Source: Polaribacter sp. ALD11 (GTDB taxonomy: Bacteria; Bacteroidota; Bacteroidia; Flavobacteriales; Flavobacteriaceae). Taken from it: a stretch of DNA of 64,000 bases. A program made the position numbers and the translations under genes. This document shows positions 55,457 through 64,000 of this stretch, one piece after another. The notes beneath the pieces are model-generated. The model had not been told where the DNA came from. It saw only the letters and a list, made by a program, of their open reading frames with translations, and ran no database searches. Position 1 is the stretch's first letter; each line of letters begins with the position of its first letter. Location: contig NZ_CP025119.1 of assembly GCF_002831685.1 (NCBI RefSeq), positions 3,434,501 through 3,498,500 of the forward strand, in the 5' to 3' direction.

Positions 55457-56636
55457 TTAATAATTGATATGATTGTTTTGCAATTTCAATTTCTTCATTA
55501 GTTGGTATTACTAATATTTTTACATTTGAAGTTAAAGATTGAATTTCTCTAGTGTTTTTCGATCTTATTTCATTTTTATTGATATTTAGTTCAATGCCTA
55601 AAAACTCTAAATTTTCACAAGCCATTTTTCTTGTTAAAACTGAATTTTCTCCAATTCCTGCGGTGAAAACAATAGCATCCAAACCATTTAAAATAGCTGT
55701 ATAAGAACCAATAAATTTTCGAATTCTATGGCTCGCTAATTTCAATGCGTTTATACATTTTTCGTCACCATTAACCGCATTTTCTTCAATTTCTCTTAAA
55801 TCAGAAAAACCTGTTAAACCTTTCATTCCAGATTCTTTCTGAAGTAAATTATTAACCTCATCTGCAGATTGGTTTAGTTTTTTCATAAGAAAGAAAATAA
55901 CAGATTGATCAATGTCGCCAGCTCTAGTTCCCATAATTAAACCATTAGTAGGCGAAAAACCCATAGAAGTTTCTATGCATTTACCATTTTCAATTGCAGC
56001 CATACTGCAACCGTTTCCTAAATGAATGGTAATAATTTTTGATGATTCTTTACCTAAATAAGCAATCGCCTTTTCTGAAACATATTTATGGCTAGTACCA
56101 TGAAAACCATAAGCTCTAATTTTATGTTCTTCTAAATATGAATTTGGAATTGCATATTGATAGGCTTCTTTTGGCATTGTTTGATGAAAAGCAGTATCGA
56201 AAATTGCAATTTGTTTTGCTGATGTAAAAATAGTTTCTGCAATTTCTATTCCTGTTAAATTTGCAGGATTATGAAGTGGAGCTAGATCAAATAAATTACG
56301 AATATTTTCTTTTACTTCTTTATTTACAATAACTGTTTTACTGAATTTACTTCCACCATGAACTACTCTGTGTCCAACTGCTTCAATTTCATCCACAGAA
56401 CTAATAACCCCTATTTCTGCATTTAATAATGTTTTTGCTATTTTTTGTAAACCAACCTCATGATTTAAAATTGGTAGAATTTCAGAGTATTCTTTAGTGC
56501 CTTTTTCATGTGTAAAAATGGCGTCTTCCATTCCTATTCTTTCTACCAAGCCAACACATTTTACGGTTTCACTTGGCATTTCAATTACTTGATATTTCAA
56601 GGAAGAAGAACCTGCATTTAGAACTAAAATATTCAT
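55452..56636 (-). CDS. ackA: Acetate kinase
   Basis: 394 residues. Interconverts acetate and acetyl phosphate with ATP. VLNAGSSSLKYQ, RVVHGG, FDTAFHQTMP, YGFHGTSHKYV, HLGNGCSMAAI and GTRAGDID are the standard acetate kinase motifs, in order. It starts 2 bases after the pta stop, so pta-ackA form one unit. Confidence 0.97.
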   Translation of the reverse strand: MNILVLNAGSSSLKYQVIEMPSETVKCVGLVERIGMEDAIFTHEKGTKEYSEILPILNHEVGLQKIAKTLLNAEIGVISSVDEIEAVGHRVVHGGSKFSKTVIVNKEVKENIRNLFDLAPLHNPANLTGIEIAETIFTSAKQIAIFDTAFHQTMPKEAYQYAIPNSYLEEHKIRAYGFHGTSHKYVSEKAIAYLGKESSKIITIHLGNGCSMAAIENGKCIETSMGFSPTNGLIMGTRAGDIDQSVIFFLMKKLNQSADEVNNLLQKESGMKGLTGFSDLREIEENAVNGDEKCINALKLASHRIRKFIGSYTAILNGLDAIVFTAGIGENSVLTRKMACENLEFLGIELNINKNEIRSKNTREIQSLTSNVKILVIPTNEEIEIAKQSYQLLK

Positions 56637-56638
56637 AA

Positions 56639-58732
56639 TTATTCTTGATTTGCTTGAATTACAGTTAATAAAATGGTGTTAAAAATATCATCTACCGTAC
56701 AACCTCTACTTAAGTCGTTTACAGGTTTATTTAAACCTTGTAACATTGGTCCTATTGCCAAGGCACCAGTTTCACGCTGAATTGCTTTGTACGTGTTATT
56801 TCCTGTGTTTAAGTCAGGAAATATTAATACCGAAGCTTGACCAGCAACTTCAGAGTTTGGCATTTTTGTTTTCGCTACAGACATGTCTACTGCAGCATCA
56901 TATTGTATAGGTCCTTCAATTTTTAAGTCTGGTTTTTTTGCTTTAGCTAACTCAGTAGCTCTTCTAACCTTTTCTACTTCTTCTCCTTTTCCAGAACTTC
57001 CAGAAGAATAAGACAACATCGCAACTTTTGCTTCAATACCAAAAGCTTCCGCAGATGCTGCAGAAGAAATGGCTATTTCAGAAAGTTGTTCAGCATTCGG
57101 GTTTGGGTTTACGGCACAATCTCCCATTACAGAAACTCTGTCTGATAAACACATGAAAAATACCGAAGAAACTACGGAAACACCAGGTTTCGTTTTTATC
57201 AATTGTAACGCTGGTTTTATGGTATGCATTGTTGTGTGTACAGCTCCTGAAACCATACCGTCTGCTAAACCGTTTAAAATCATTAAAGTACCATAATAAG
57301 AAACATCTTTTGCTAAATCTGCAGCAGTTGTTTCTGTCATTCCCTTATGTTTTCTAGCTTCAAAAAGTGTCGTTGCAAAGTCTTTATTATAGATTGAGTC
57401 TTCAGGATTTAAAATGTTTAAAGCATCTAAATCTATTTGTAATCCAATTTGATCACACTTTAATTGTATCGTATTCCGATCACCTAACAATGTTAAGTCT
57501 ACAATGTTTAGTAACTGTAGACGTGCTGCCGCTTTAAGAATTCGTTCATCATCTCCTTCTGGTAACACGATATGTTTTTTCTGAATCCTTGCTTTTTGCA
57601 ATAAGTTATATTGAAACATGCTTGGTGTTAACCTATTAGAATGGTGTGATGTTAGAATATTCGTTAAGCCTTCTGCATTTACATATTTGTCAAAAGTGTC
57701 TAATGATAATAATATTTTTTTATTATTGGTTGCATATATTTTAGATTTTATAGCTCCAATTTTATTTGAAATTCCGAATGTACCACCATCAACCAAAATA
57801 ATAGGAACAGTAGACTGCACACCTTCAATTAATTTTAAAATAGATTCTTCAGGAATTAAGGTTCCTGTTAAAATAATACCAGCAATTTTTGGATAATTTT
57901 TAGAAGCATTTGCTTGTAATGCGCCTAAAATAATATCAGCTCTGTCTCCTGGAGTAATTACTAGTGCATTTTCTTTAATTCTGGTTAAATAATTACGAAG
58001 TTGCATAGCGCCAGTACTAAAACTTCCAATGGCATTGTCTAGAAATTGTTCTCCGAATAAAACTCTTCCATTTAAAGCTTTTACAACTTCTTTTACTGTT
58101 GGAAATGCAAGAAAATCTATTTTAGGGATAATGTCTATTTGTAGTTTTTTTGGAAAACTTTTTAGTAGTTCTTCACGAATATAATCAACCTCATTTGCTT
58201 CGATTTTATTAGCAATGATACCGATAACATCTACTTCTTTATTGATGAAAGAATTGTAAGAAAGTTGCATTGTATTTATAAAATCTTTCTTTTTCTTTCC
58301 GTTTCCAGAGCCTACAATTAAAGCAGGAATATTTAAATTTTTAGCAATCATTAGATTTACATCTAACTCTGTAAAGCCACCTTCACCAGAAAAATCGGTT
58401 CCTTCTACTAAAACATAATCGTAATTTGCTTCTAGTTTTTTGTATTTTTTTATAATGTTATGAATTACTTCGTCTTCTTTCCCTTCACTTAAAAGTTCTA
58501 CAACTTCACCTTGTTTGTATGCGAAACAATCTTTATAGTCGGTATCTAAATTGAAGAAATTAATAGCCGTATTTGTATGTTCATCATGACTTTCATCGTC
58601 TGTTTCATTAATAATAGGTCTAAAATAACCTACTTTGGCAGACTTGGTTAGCATCATTCTTAACAAACCTAATGATATTAAAGATTTACCGCTATCAGAT
58701 TCTACGGTGGTGACATATATAGCTTTACTCAT
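56639..58732 (-). CDS. pta: Phosphate acetyltransferase (long form)
   Basis: 697 residues with three parts: an N-terminal P-loop domain related to dethiobiotin synthetase (SDSGKSLISLGLLRM), a DRTGG domain (about 220-330), and the catalytic PTA domain (about 370-697; HIVLPEGDDERILKAA, FLCLSDRVS-like FMCLSDRVSVMGDCAVNPNP, and AVDMSVAKTKMPNSEVAG). It interconverts acetyl-CoA and acetyl phosphate. It is first in the operon with ackA. Confidence 0.96.
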   Translation of the reverse strand: MSKAIYVTTVESDSGKSLISLGLLRMMLTKSAKVGYFRPIINETDDESHDEHTNTAINFFNLDTDYKDCFAYKQGEVVELLSEGKEDEVIHNIIKKYKKLEANYDYVLVEGTDFSGEGGFTELDVNLMIAKNLNIPALIVGSGNGKKKKDFINTMQLSYNSFINKEVDVIGIIANKIEANEVDYIREELLKSFPKKLQIDIIPKIDFLAFPTVKEVVKALNGRVLFGEQFLDNAIGSFSTGAMQLRNYLTRIKENALVITPGDRADIILGALQANASKNYPKIAGIILTGTLIPEESILKLIEGVQSTVPIILVDGGTFGISNKIGAIKSKIYATNNKKILLSLDTFDKYVNAEGLTNILTSHHSNRLTPSMFQYNLLQKARIQKKHIVLPEGDDERILKAAARLQLLNIVDLTLLGDRNTIQLKCDQIGLQIDLDALNILNPEDSIYNKDFATTLFEARKHKGMTETTAADLAKDVSYYGTLMILNGLADGMVSGAVHTTMHTIKPALQLIKTKPGVSVVSSVFFMCLSDRVSVMGDCAVNPNPNAEQLSEIAISSAASAEAFGIEAKVAMLSYSSGSSGKGEEVEKVRRATELAKAKKPDLKIEGPIQYDAAVDMSVAKTKMPNSEVAGQASVLIFPDLNTGNNTYKAIQRETGALAIGPMLQGLNKPVNDLSRGCTVDDIFNTILLTVIQANQE

Positions 58733-58751
58733 GTTTTAGTGTATTGTTGTG

Positions 58752-58759
58752 CAAAAATA
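58752..58759 (-). promoter_or_regulatory. -7 box of pta-ackA
   Basis: The minus strand reads TATTTTTG, an exact TAnnTTTG, 20 bases before the pta ATG. Confidence 0.55.
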
Positions 58760-58765
58760 GGGCAT

Positions 58766-58796
58766 AAAAAAATGACTAATTGTGATATTAGTCATT
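58766..58796 (-). terminator. Terminator of the acyl-CoA carboxylase gene (minus strand)
   Basis: AATGACTAAT (58771-58780) and ATTAGTCATT (58787-58796) form a 10-bp stem. Read on the minus strand it is followed by seven T. Confidence 0.85.
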
Positions 58797-58826
58797 TATT
58801 ATTTATAAAAAGATAAGTGTTGTTTT

Positions 58827-60455
58827 TTAAACCTGTAAAACGCCCATATTAAATTGCTTTTCAATAGGAGCGTGGTTTGCTGCTTCAATACCCATAGAAA
58901 TCCAAGTTCTGGTATCTAACGGGTTAATAACTGCATCTGTCCAAATTCTAGCAGCTGCATAATAAGGCGAAATTTGCTCGTCATAACGCGATTTTATCTT
59001 ATCGAATAATTCAGCTTCTTTTTCAGGAGTAATTTCTTCGCCACGTTTTTTAAGTGAAGCTGTTTCAATTTGTAATAAAACTTTAGCAGCAGAATTACCA
59101 CTCATTACTGCTAATTCAGCAGAAGGCCACGCAACAATTAATCTTGGGTCGTATGCTTTACCGCACATTGCATAATTTCCTGCTCCGTAAGAATTTCCAA
59201 TAACAATTGTAAATTTAGGTACTACAGAGTTACTAACGGCATTTACCATTTTTGCACCATCTTTTATAATTCCTCCATGTTCAGATTTAGAACCTACCAT
59301 AAAGCCAGTAACATCTTGTAAGAAAACTAAAGGTATTTTTTTCTGATTACAATTCGCAATAAAACGAGTCGCTTTATCTGCGGAATCATTATAGATTACC
59401 CCACCAAACTGCATTTCACCTTTTTTTGTTTTCACTAACTTTCTTTGATTGGCAACAATACCAACTGCCCAACCATCAATTCTAGCATATCCCGTAATAA
59501 TGGTTTTTCCGTAACCTTCTTTGTATTGTTCAAATTCAGAATTATCTACCAAGCGCTTTATGATTTCTAACATATCATATTGTGCATTTCTTTCTTTTGG
59601 TAAGATTCCGAAAATATCATCTTCATTTTCTTTTGGTGGAAAAGACTCGGTTTTACTAAAACCAGCTTTGTCATAATCACCAATTTTATCAACAATAAAT
59701 TTTATTTTATCAAGTGCATCTTTATCATCTTTAGCCTTGTAGTCTATTACACCAGAAATCTCACAGTGCGTAGTTGCACCACCTAAGGTTTCATTGTCTA
59801 TAGATTCTCCAATAGCAGCTTTTACTAAGTAACTTCCGGCAAGAAAAATACTTGCAGTTTTGTCTACAATAATCGCTTCGTCGCTCATAATTGGTAAATA
59901 AGCGCCACCAGCAACACAACTTCCCATAACAGCAGAAATTTGTGTAATTCCCATACTACTCATTATTGCGTTGTTTCTAAAAATACGTCCGAAATGTTCT
60001 TTATCAGGAAAAATTTCATCTTGCATTGGTAAGTAAACACCAGCAGAATCTACAAGATAAATAATAGGTAATTTATTTTCTATGGATATTTCTTGAGCAC
60101 GTAAATTCTTTTTTCCGGTAATAGGAAACCAGGCACCAGCTTTTACAGTAGCGTCATTGGCAACAACAATACATTGCTTTCCTTTGATGTATCCGATTTT
60201 TACAACAACACCACCAGAAGGGCAGCCGCCGTGTTCTGCATACATGTTTTCACCAGCAAAAGCACCAATTTCTATAGATTTTGCTTTCGGGTCTAGTAAG
60301 TAATCAATTCTTTCACGAGCAGTCATTTTACCTTTCTCGTGATGTTTATCAATTCTTTTCTGACCACCACCTAATTTTACTTTTACAAAACGTTTGCGTA
60401 AATCTGAGGCTAATAGTTTATTATAATCTTCGTTTTTATTGAAGTTTAAATCCAT
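58827..60455 (-). CDS. Acyl-CoA carboxylase beta (carboxyltransferase) subunit
   Basis: 542 residues with two crotonase-like halves. MTARERIDYLLD, the acyl-CoA site SAGVYLPMQDEIFPDKEHFGR, GSCVAGGAYLPIMSDE, FLQDVTGFMVG and GNSYGAGNYAMCGKAYDPR match propionyl-/methylcrotonyl-CoA carboxylase beta chains. The pattern does not decide the substrate. No biotin-carboxylase subunit is in the window. It lies 40 bases downstream of the ScfR-like regulator on the same strand, so the two are probably one unit. Confidence 0.9.
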   Translation of the reverse strand: MDLNFNKNEDYNKLLASDLRKRFVKVKLGGGQKRIDKHHEKGKMTARERIDYLLDPKAKSIEIGAFAGENMYAEHGGCPSGGVVVKIGYIKGKQCIVVANDATVKAGAWFPITGKKNLRAQEISIENKLPIIYLVDSAGVYLPMQDEIFPDKEHFGRIFRNNAIMSSMGITQISAVMGSCVAGGAYLPIMSDEAIIVDKTASIFLAGSYLVKAAIGESIDNETLGGATTHCEISGVIDYKAKDDKDALDKIKFIVDKIGDYDKAGFSKTESFPPKENEDDIFGILPKERNAQYDMLEIIKRLVDNSEFEQYKEGYGKTIITGYARIDGWAVGIVANQRKLVKTKKGEMQFGGVIYNDSADKATRFIANCNQKKIPLVFLQDVTGFMVGSKSEHGGIIKDGAKMVNAVSNSVVPKFTIVIGNSYGAGNYAMCGKAYDPRLIVAWPSAELAVMSGNSAAKVLLQIETASLKKRGEEITPEKEAELFDKIKSRYDEQISPYYAAARIWTDAVINPLDTRTWISMGIEAANHAPIEKQFNMGVLQV

Positions 60456-60495
60456 AAAAGTGTTTGTTTTTTTTCAGTTGCTAAAATAAGAAATT

Positions 60496-61980
60496 TTAAT
60501 GGTAAGAGTTTATAATTTTTTCTACTGTATTTGCAATTTCTTTATATTTTTCTTTCTTTTCTAACCTTAATGGAGCTGCAACTCTTTCCTTGCAGTTTTT
60601 AATAGCGCATGTTTCACAGGTAACGCCCACTAGTTTTTTTGTAAATGTATTTTCGTTAAAGAAATTAAGTTTCTTTTTTAAGTGCGGTGATAATAGTAAT
60701 CCTATGCTAACACTTCTATTTATGTCTTTTTTAAAAGGGTCTGTTGTTGCAGAAGATAAAACTAAATATTCATTTTTTTGGTTTACGTAAGATGATATTT
60801 GCGCTCCGAAAGTTGGTCTTTTTTTAGAAGAATTTTCTAAATCTTGAATTGTTTTAATAGAGATCCAGCGCCTGCAATAGTGTTCATTATTTCTGTTGGC
60901 GTGTGGTGCTTGTTGTTGTGTAATATGTAGTTCTTTATTTAATCGGTACTCTAAGTGATTTTCTTTGTGTGTAAAACGTAAAAAAAACAAATTTTTTATG
61001 TTGAAGTATTTTGGTAAAATATTTGTTAATCGTTGATAAAATGTTTCCTGAGAGCAATTGTAATAACTAATTATCTTGTGTAACTCTAAAGGTTTCCATT
61101 CTTCTAAAGAGAAAAAATCAGTTAATTTCTCTGTAAGCGATTTTCTAGGGATAATTAAAGCGCCAGCAAAATAAGAGGCAATAAAATTATTTAAAACTTG
61201 ATCGAAATTTTCAAACTTTATCCATGGAAAAGTAAATAAACGGTCTTTAATACCTAAGAAATTATAAGCTAATTCTTTGGCGTAAATAAACGTTTTTTGT
61301 GCTTCAGAGATGTTGTTGTCTATTAGTAGGGTTTTATTTTTTGGAATATAAATAGTTCTCAATTCACCAAGATTGTCATGTTTTGATAGCTCTTGGTCAT
61401 CAATTTTGTACCCAAACTCTTCAGTTAAAATTTCTTCTAAATCGCTAGGTGTTATTCTTTTTGATAAATCTAAATGATATAATTTAGCAAACTTTTCAAC
61501 ATTATTTTCAATATCTTCAAAGTAATTGCTATGTGCTTCTTGGTAAGAACGTAATGAAGCTAAAAAAAAGCTTTCTCTAGTAAGGTTGTAGTTCTGTGCA
61601 ATTTTAATAATTGTGCTAATAAATGCATTTACTTTGGCTGGTGCATTTGCTACAATGTCAATTAAATTATTTTCTTTGATGCCGAAGAGTTCTAACGGAA
61701 TCTCTTTTAAAATTTTAGATTGAAGAATTTCGCCAATAGGCGCTAAGTTTTTATCTAGTTTTAAAGAAACCAAATGATCGTAAGGAACATCTAACTTTTC
61801 TGAAAGAATAAGAATTTTATCTGTTTTCGGATATTTCTTGCCTTTTTCTATTTCGTTTAAATAAGATTTAGATAAGCCAGATAATTTTGCCAATCCAAAA
61901 AGTGAAAGCTTTCTCTCTGTTCTTATTTGCTTCAATTTTAAACCGAAAATTAAGCGAATGTATTCGTCTTCTATCATCAT
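60496..61980 (-). CDS. XRE-family short-chain fatty acyl regulator (ScfR/RamB-like)
   Basis: 494 residues. The N-terminal HTH (about 12-66: KLSLFGLAKLSGLSKSYLNEIEKGKKYP) is followed by an IrrE/ImmA-type domain whose metal motif is lost (AKELAYNF in place of HExxH), and a C-terminal DUF2083-like part with a CETCAIKNC cysteine cluster. Relatives (RamB, ScfR, PrpQ-type) sense acyl-CoA status and control acetate, glyoxylate or propionate genes. That fits its position between the carboxylase gene and the divergent aceB-aceA. The start may be 61980 or 61977. Confidence 0.88.
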   Translation of the reverse strand: MMIEDEYIRLIFGLKLKQIRTERKLSLFGLAKLSGLSKSYLNEIEKGKKYPKTDKILILSEKLDVPYDHLVSLKLDKNLAPIGEILQSKILKEIPLELFGIKENNLIDIVANAPAKVNAFISTIIKIAQNYNLTRESFFLASLRSYQEAHSNYFEDIENNVEKFAKLYHLDLSKRITPSDLEEILTEEFGYKIDDQELSKHDNLGELRTIYIPKNKTLLIDNNISEAQKTFIYAKELAYNFLGIKDRLFTFPWIKFENFDQVLNNFIASYFAGALIIPRKSLTEKLTDFFSLEEWKPLELHKIISYYNCSQETFYQRLTNILPKYFNIKNLFFLRFTHKENHLEYRLNKELHITQQQAPHANRNNEHYCRRWISIKTIQDLENSSKKRPTFGAQISSYVNQKNEYLVLSSATTDPFKKDINRSVSIGLLLSPHLKKKLNFFNENTFTKKLVGVTCETCAIKNCKERVAAPLRLEKKEKYKEIANTVEKIINSYH

Positions 61981-61999
61981 AAATCAAATGTAAGTATAA

Positions 62000-62080
62000 T
62001 TAGCGAACTAAGAAAAATAAAGTTTTTTTCATATTTAGCGAACGTTCGCTTGTGGAGTTCGAGTATTATTTCTATTATTG
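62000..62080 (+). promoter_or_regulatory. Divergent regulator/aceB control region with palindromic operator candidate
   Basis: A perfect 14-base palindrome AGCGAACGTTCGCT (62037-62050) and a direct repeat TTAGCGAAC (62000-62008 and 62035-62043, 35 bases apart) lie between the regulator and aceB. The palindrome touches the putative -33 TTG (62050-62052) of the aceB promoter, whose -7 is TATTATTG (62073-62080, one mismatch). This is where an autoregulated ScfR/RamB-like protein would bind. Confidence 0.65.
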
Positions 62081-62107
62081 CAGTATAGAAATTAAAATAC
62101 TCTAATT

Positions 62108-63703
62108 ATGCAGGAAAATATTATTACGAAAGAAATTGATTTTGAAGGGTTTAATGTTGAAGGTTATCAAGGTGTTTTAACAAAAGAAGCGAAGGTTTTT
62201 TTATTAGAGTTGCATGGTAAATTCAATGAGAGAAGATTAAGATTACTTGCAGATAGAGAGATTGAGCAAGCATATTTCGATGCAGGGAATTCACCCTCTT
62301 TTCCGGAAGAGACAAAAAATATTAGAGAATCTGATTGGGTTTGTGCAGAGTTGCCAGACGATTTATTAGACAGGAGAGTAGAAATTACAGGTCCGGTTGA
62401 TCGTAAAATGGTGATTAATGCGTTGAATTCTGGTGCCAAGACTTTTATGGCAGATTTTGAAGATAGTAATTCGCCAATTATCGAAAATAATTTGAATGGT
62501 CAAATTAACTTACGAGATGCAATTAATAAAACGATTTCATTTTATAATGAGAAAAAAGATAAAACATATTCATTAAATGAAGAGACTGCAACGTTATTGG
62601 TGCGTCCTAGAGGTTTGCACTTAAATGAAAAACACTTTTTAGTAGATGGAGAGGAAATGTCGGGTTCTTTGGTAGATTTCGGACTCTACTTTTTTCATAA
62701 TATTAGAACATTACAAGAGCAAGGTTCTGCAACGTATTTTTATTTACCAAAATTAGAGCATTACCTAGAGGCGCGTTTTTGGAATGATGTTTTTGTGTTT
62801 GCGCAAGACTATTTATCAATTCCACAGAAAACAATAAAAGCGACTGTTTTAGTTGAAACAATTACGGCTAGTTTTCAGTTAGATGAAATTATTTATGAAT
62901 TAAGAAACCATATGGCGGGTTTAAATTGTGGTCGTTGGGATTACATTTTTTCTTACATCAAAAAGTTTAGAAATCATACTGGTTTTATGGTTCCGAATAG
63001 AGATCAAGTAACGATGAATTCTCCTTTTATGAAAGCATATTCTTTATTGGTTATTCAAAAATGTCACAAAAGAAATGTACATGCAATGGGAGGAATGGCA
63101 GCTCAAATTCCGATTAAAAATGATGAGGAGGCGAATGCCGTTGCTTTTGCAAAAGTATTTGCAGATAAGGAACAAGAAGTAAAGAACGGACATGACGGGA
63201 CTTGGGTTGCGCATCCAGGATTGGTTTCTGTAGCAATGAATGTTTTTAATGAAAATATGAAAACTAAAAACCAAATTCATGTTGCTAGAAATGATGTACA
63301 TGTTTCTGAATTAGATTTGGTTGAAATGCCAAAAGGAACTATTACAGAAGACGGAATTAGAAAAAATATTAATGTAGGTATTTTGTATATCGAAAGTTGG
63401 TTGCGTGGAAATGGAGCGGCGGCAATATATAATTTAATGGAAGATGCTGCAACGGCAGAAATATCTAGAACACAAGTTTGGCTTTGGTTGCATAATAGTG
63501 TTCAAATTGTAGGTGGTAGAAATTTTAATTTGGCGATGTATCAGTTGTTAAAAAGAGAAGAATTAATAAAAATTAAAAATTTAGTTGGTGAAAGTAATTT
63601 TACAAACGGAAAATTTAAACTAGCAATTGAGTTGTTTGATGAATTGGTTTTGTCAAAAGAATACAAAGAATTCTTAACGCTTTCTGCTTATAAATATATA
63701 TAA
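62108..63703 (+). CDS. aceB: Malate synthase A
   Basis: 531 residues, the usual length of form A. It condenses glyoxylate with acetyl-CoA in the glyoxylate shunt. GPVDRKMVINALNSGAKTFMADFEDS, LVRPRGLHLNEKHF, AGLNCGRWDYIFSYIKKF with catalytic Arg/Asp region, and HAMGGMAAQIPIKND are typical. aceA follows after an 82-base gap containing a strong hairpin without a T tract. Confidence 0.96.
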   Translation: MQENIITKEIDFEGFNVEGYQGVLTKEAKVFLLELHGKFNERRLRLLADREIEQAYFDAGNSPSFPEETKNIRESDWVCAELPDDLLDRRVEITGPVDRKMVINALNSGAKTFMADFEDSNSPIIENNLNGQINLRDAINKTISFYNEKKDKTYSLNEETATLLVRPRGLHLNEKHFLVDGEEMSGSLVDFGLYFFHNIRTLQEQGSATYFYLPKLEHYLEARFWNDVFVFAQDYLSIPQKTIKATVLVETITASFQLDEIIYELRNHMAGLNCGRWDYIFSYIKKFRNHTGFMVPNRDQVTMNSPFMKAYSLLVIQKCHKRNVHAMGGMAAQIPIKNDEEANAVAFAKVFADKEQEVKNGHDGTWVAHPGLVSVAMNVFNENMKTKNQIHVARNDVHVSELDLVEMPKGTITEDGIRKNINVGILYIESWLRGNGAAAIYNLMEDAATAEISRTQVWLWLHNSVQIVGGRNFNLAMYQLLKREELIKIKNLVGESNFTNGKFKLAIELFDELVLSKEYKEFLTLSAYKYI

Positions 63704-63708
63704 AAAGT

Positions 63709-63739
63709 GTCTCGCAACTACGGCAATAGATTGCGAGAC
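63709..63739 (+). other. Intercistronic hairpin between aceB and aceA
   Basis: GTCTCGCAA (63709-63717) and TTGCGAGAC (63731-63739) form a perfect 9-bp stem around a 13-base loop, 6 bases after the aceB stop. No T tract follows, so it is more likely an mRNA-stability or processing element than a terminator. Confidence 0.6.
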
Positions 63740-63785
63740 GTAATTATCAAAATCGAAAAAACCTTAATAATTAAAGATCAAAATT

Positions 63786-64000
63786 ATGAAAAATTTATCA
63801 CAAAGCAATTATAGTTCAGCATTAGAAATGGTAAGAAATTTAAAATCAAAATATGGTACTTCTTGGGATGCTATAAATTCTGAAAGTGCAGCAAGAATGG
63901 TTACTCAAAATCGTTTTAGAACAGGTTTAGATATTGCTAAATATACTGCTGCAATTATGAGGAAAGATATGGCTGAATATGATACAGATTCTTCAAATTA
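63786..64000 (+). CDS. aceA: Isocitrate lyase, 3'-truncated by the window edge
   Basis: Only the first ~71 residues are present (MKNLSQSNYSSALEMVRNL... NRFRTGLDIAKYTAAIMRKD). The N-terminus and its place directly after malate synthase match the isocitrate lyase of flavobacteria, which splits isocitrate to glyoxylate and succinate. No frame break is seen before the end of the window. A 46-base AT-rich leader lies between the hairpin and the ATG. Confidence 0.85.
   Translation, partial: MKNLSQSNYSSALEMVRNLKSKYGTSWDAINSESAARMVTQNRFRTGLDIAKYTAAIMRKDMAEYDTDSSN

Overview
The window is chromosomal DNA from a marine-type Flavobacteriaceae bacterium (Bacteroidota), close to Polaribacter or Tenacibaculum in gene content. 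The evidence is AT-rich sequence, promoters with the Bacteroidota -7 box TAnnTTTG, two proteins with type IX secretion (T9SS) C-terminal signals, many lipoproteins, menaquinone genes, type-B L31 and a flavobacterial glyoxylate locus. I see no insertion sequence, prophage, CRISPR array or defence island. Most of the window is core genome, so the unusual signals are small.

Layout. 0-5.5 kb: enolase (5' cut), citrate synthase, two guanidino-group hydrolases (a DDAH-like enzyme and CtlX), a small secreted protein and a PrsW-type protease. 5.5-8.2 kb (minus strand): a lipoprotein alkaline phosphatase coupled to a T9SS-secreted propeller protein. 8.3-10 kb: the MlaE/MlaF lipid-transport pair and tRNA-Lys. 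10-19 kb: CIA30-like and DUF389 proteins, an SDR / SprT-like / mannose-1-phosphate guanylyltransferase operon split by a 17-copy heptamer array, an amidohydrolase with a tiny overlapping membrane gene, and two lipoproteins including a glutaminyl cyclase. 19-22 kb: rpmE2, an FMN glutamate-synthase-like enzyme and YpdA. 22-30 kb: a one-permease efflux operon with a Crp/Fnr regulator, an LTA-synthase-like sulfatase and tsaD. 30-45 kb: envelope biogenesis (TamB, LptD, amidase, MlaD) mixed with pfkA, gapA, ridA and two Fe-S proteins. 45-52 kb: PH-domain proteins and a menaquinone operon (menA, menC, menE). 52-55 kb: a membrane-spanning LuxR-type regulator, yebC and a repeat-containing T9SS protein. 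55-64 kb: a C2/C3-acid block (ackA, pta, acyl-CoA carboxylase beta subunit, a ScfR/RamB-like regulator, aceB, aceA 5' end).

The most useful observations are these. (1) A decayed copy of the 3' end of the sulfatase gene lies 4.9 kb from the intact gene, on the other side of the efflux operon, which suggests how that operon was inserted or what it replaced. (2) A perfect palindrome and a direct repeat lie in the aceB/regulator divergent promoter. (3) A (GCTTACT)n array begins at the stop codon of one operon gene and ends just before the next. (4) A regulator combines a periplasmic sensor-like region, one membrane helix and a LuxR-like HTH. (5) TamB and LptD have no ATG start. (6) There are candidate dispersed repeats, a possible small RNA and a frameshifted small gene.
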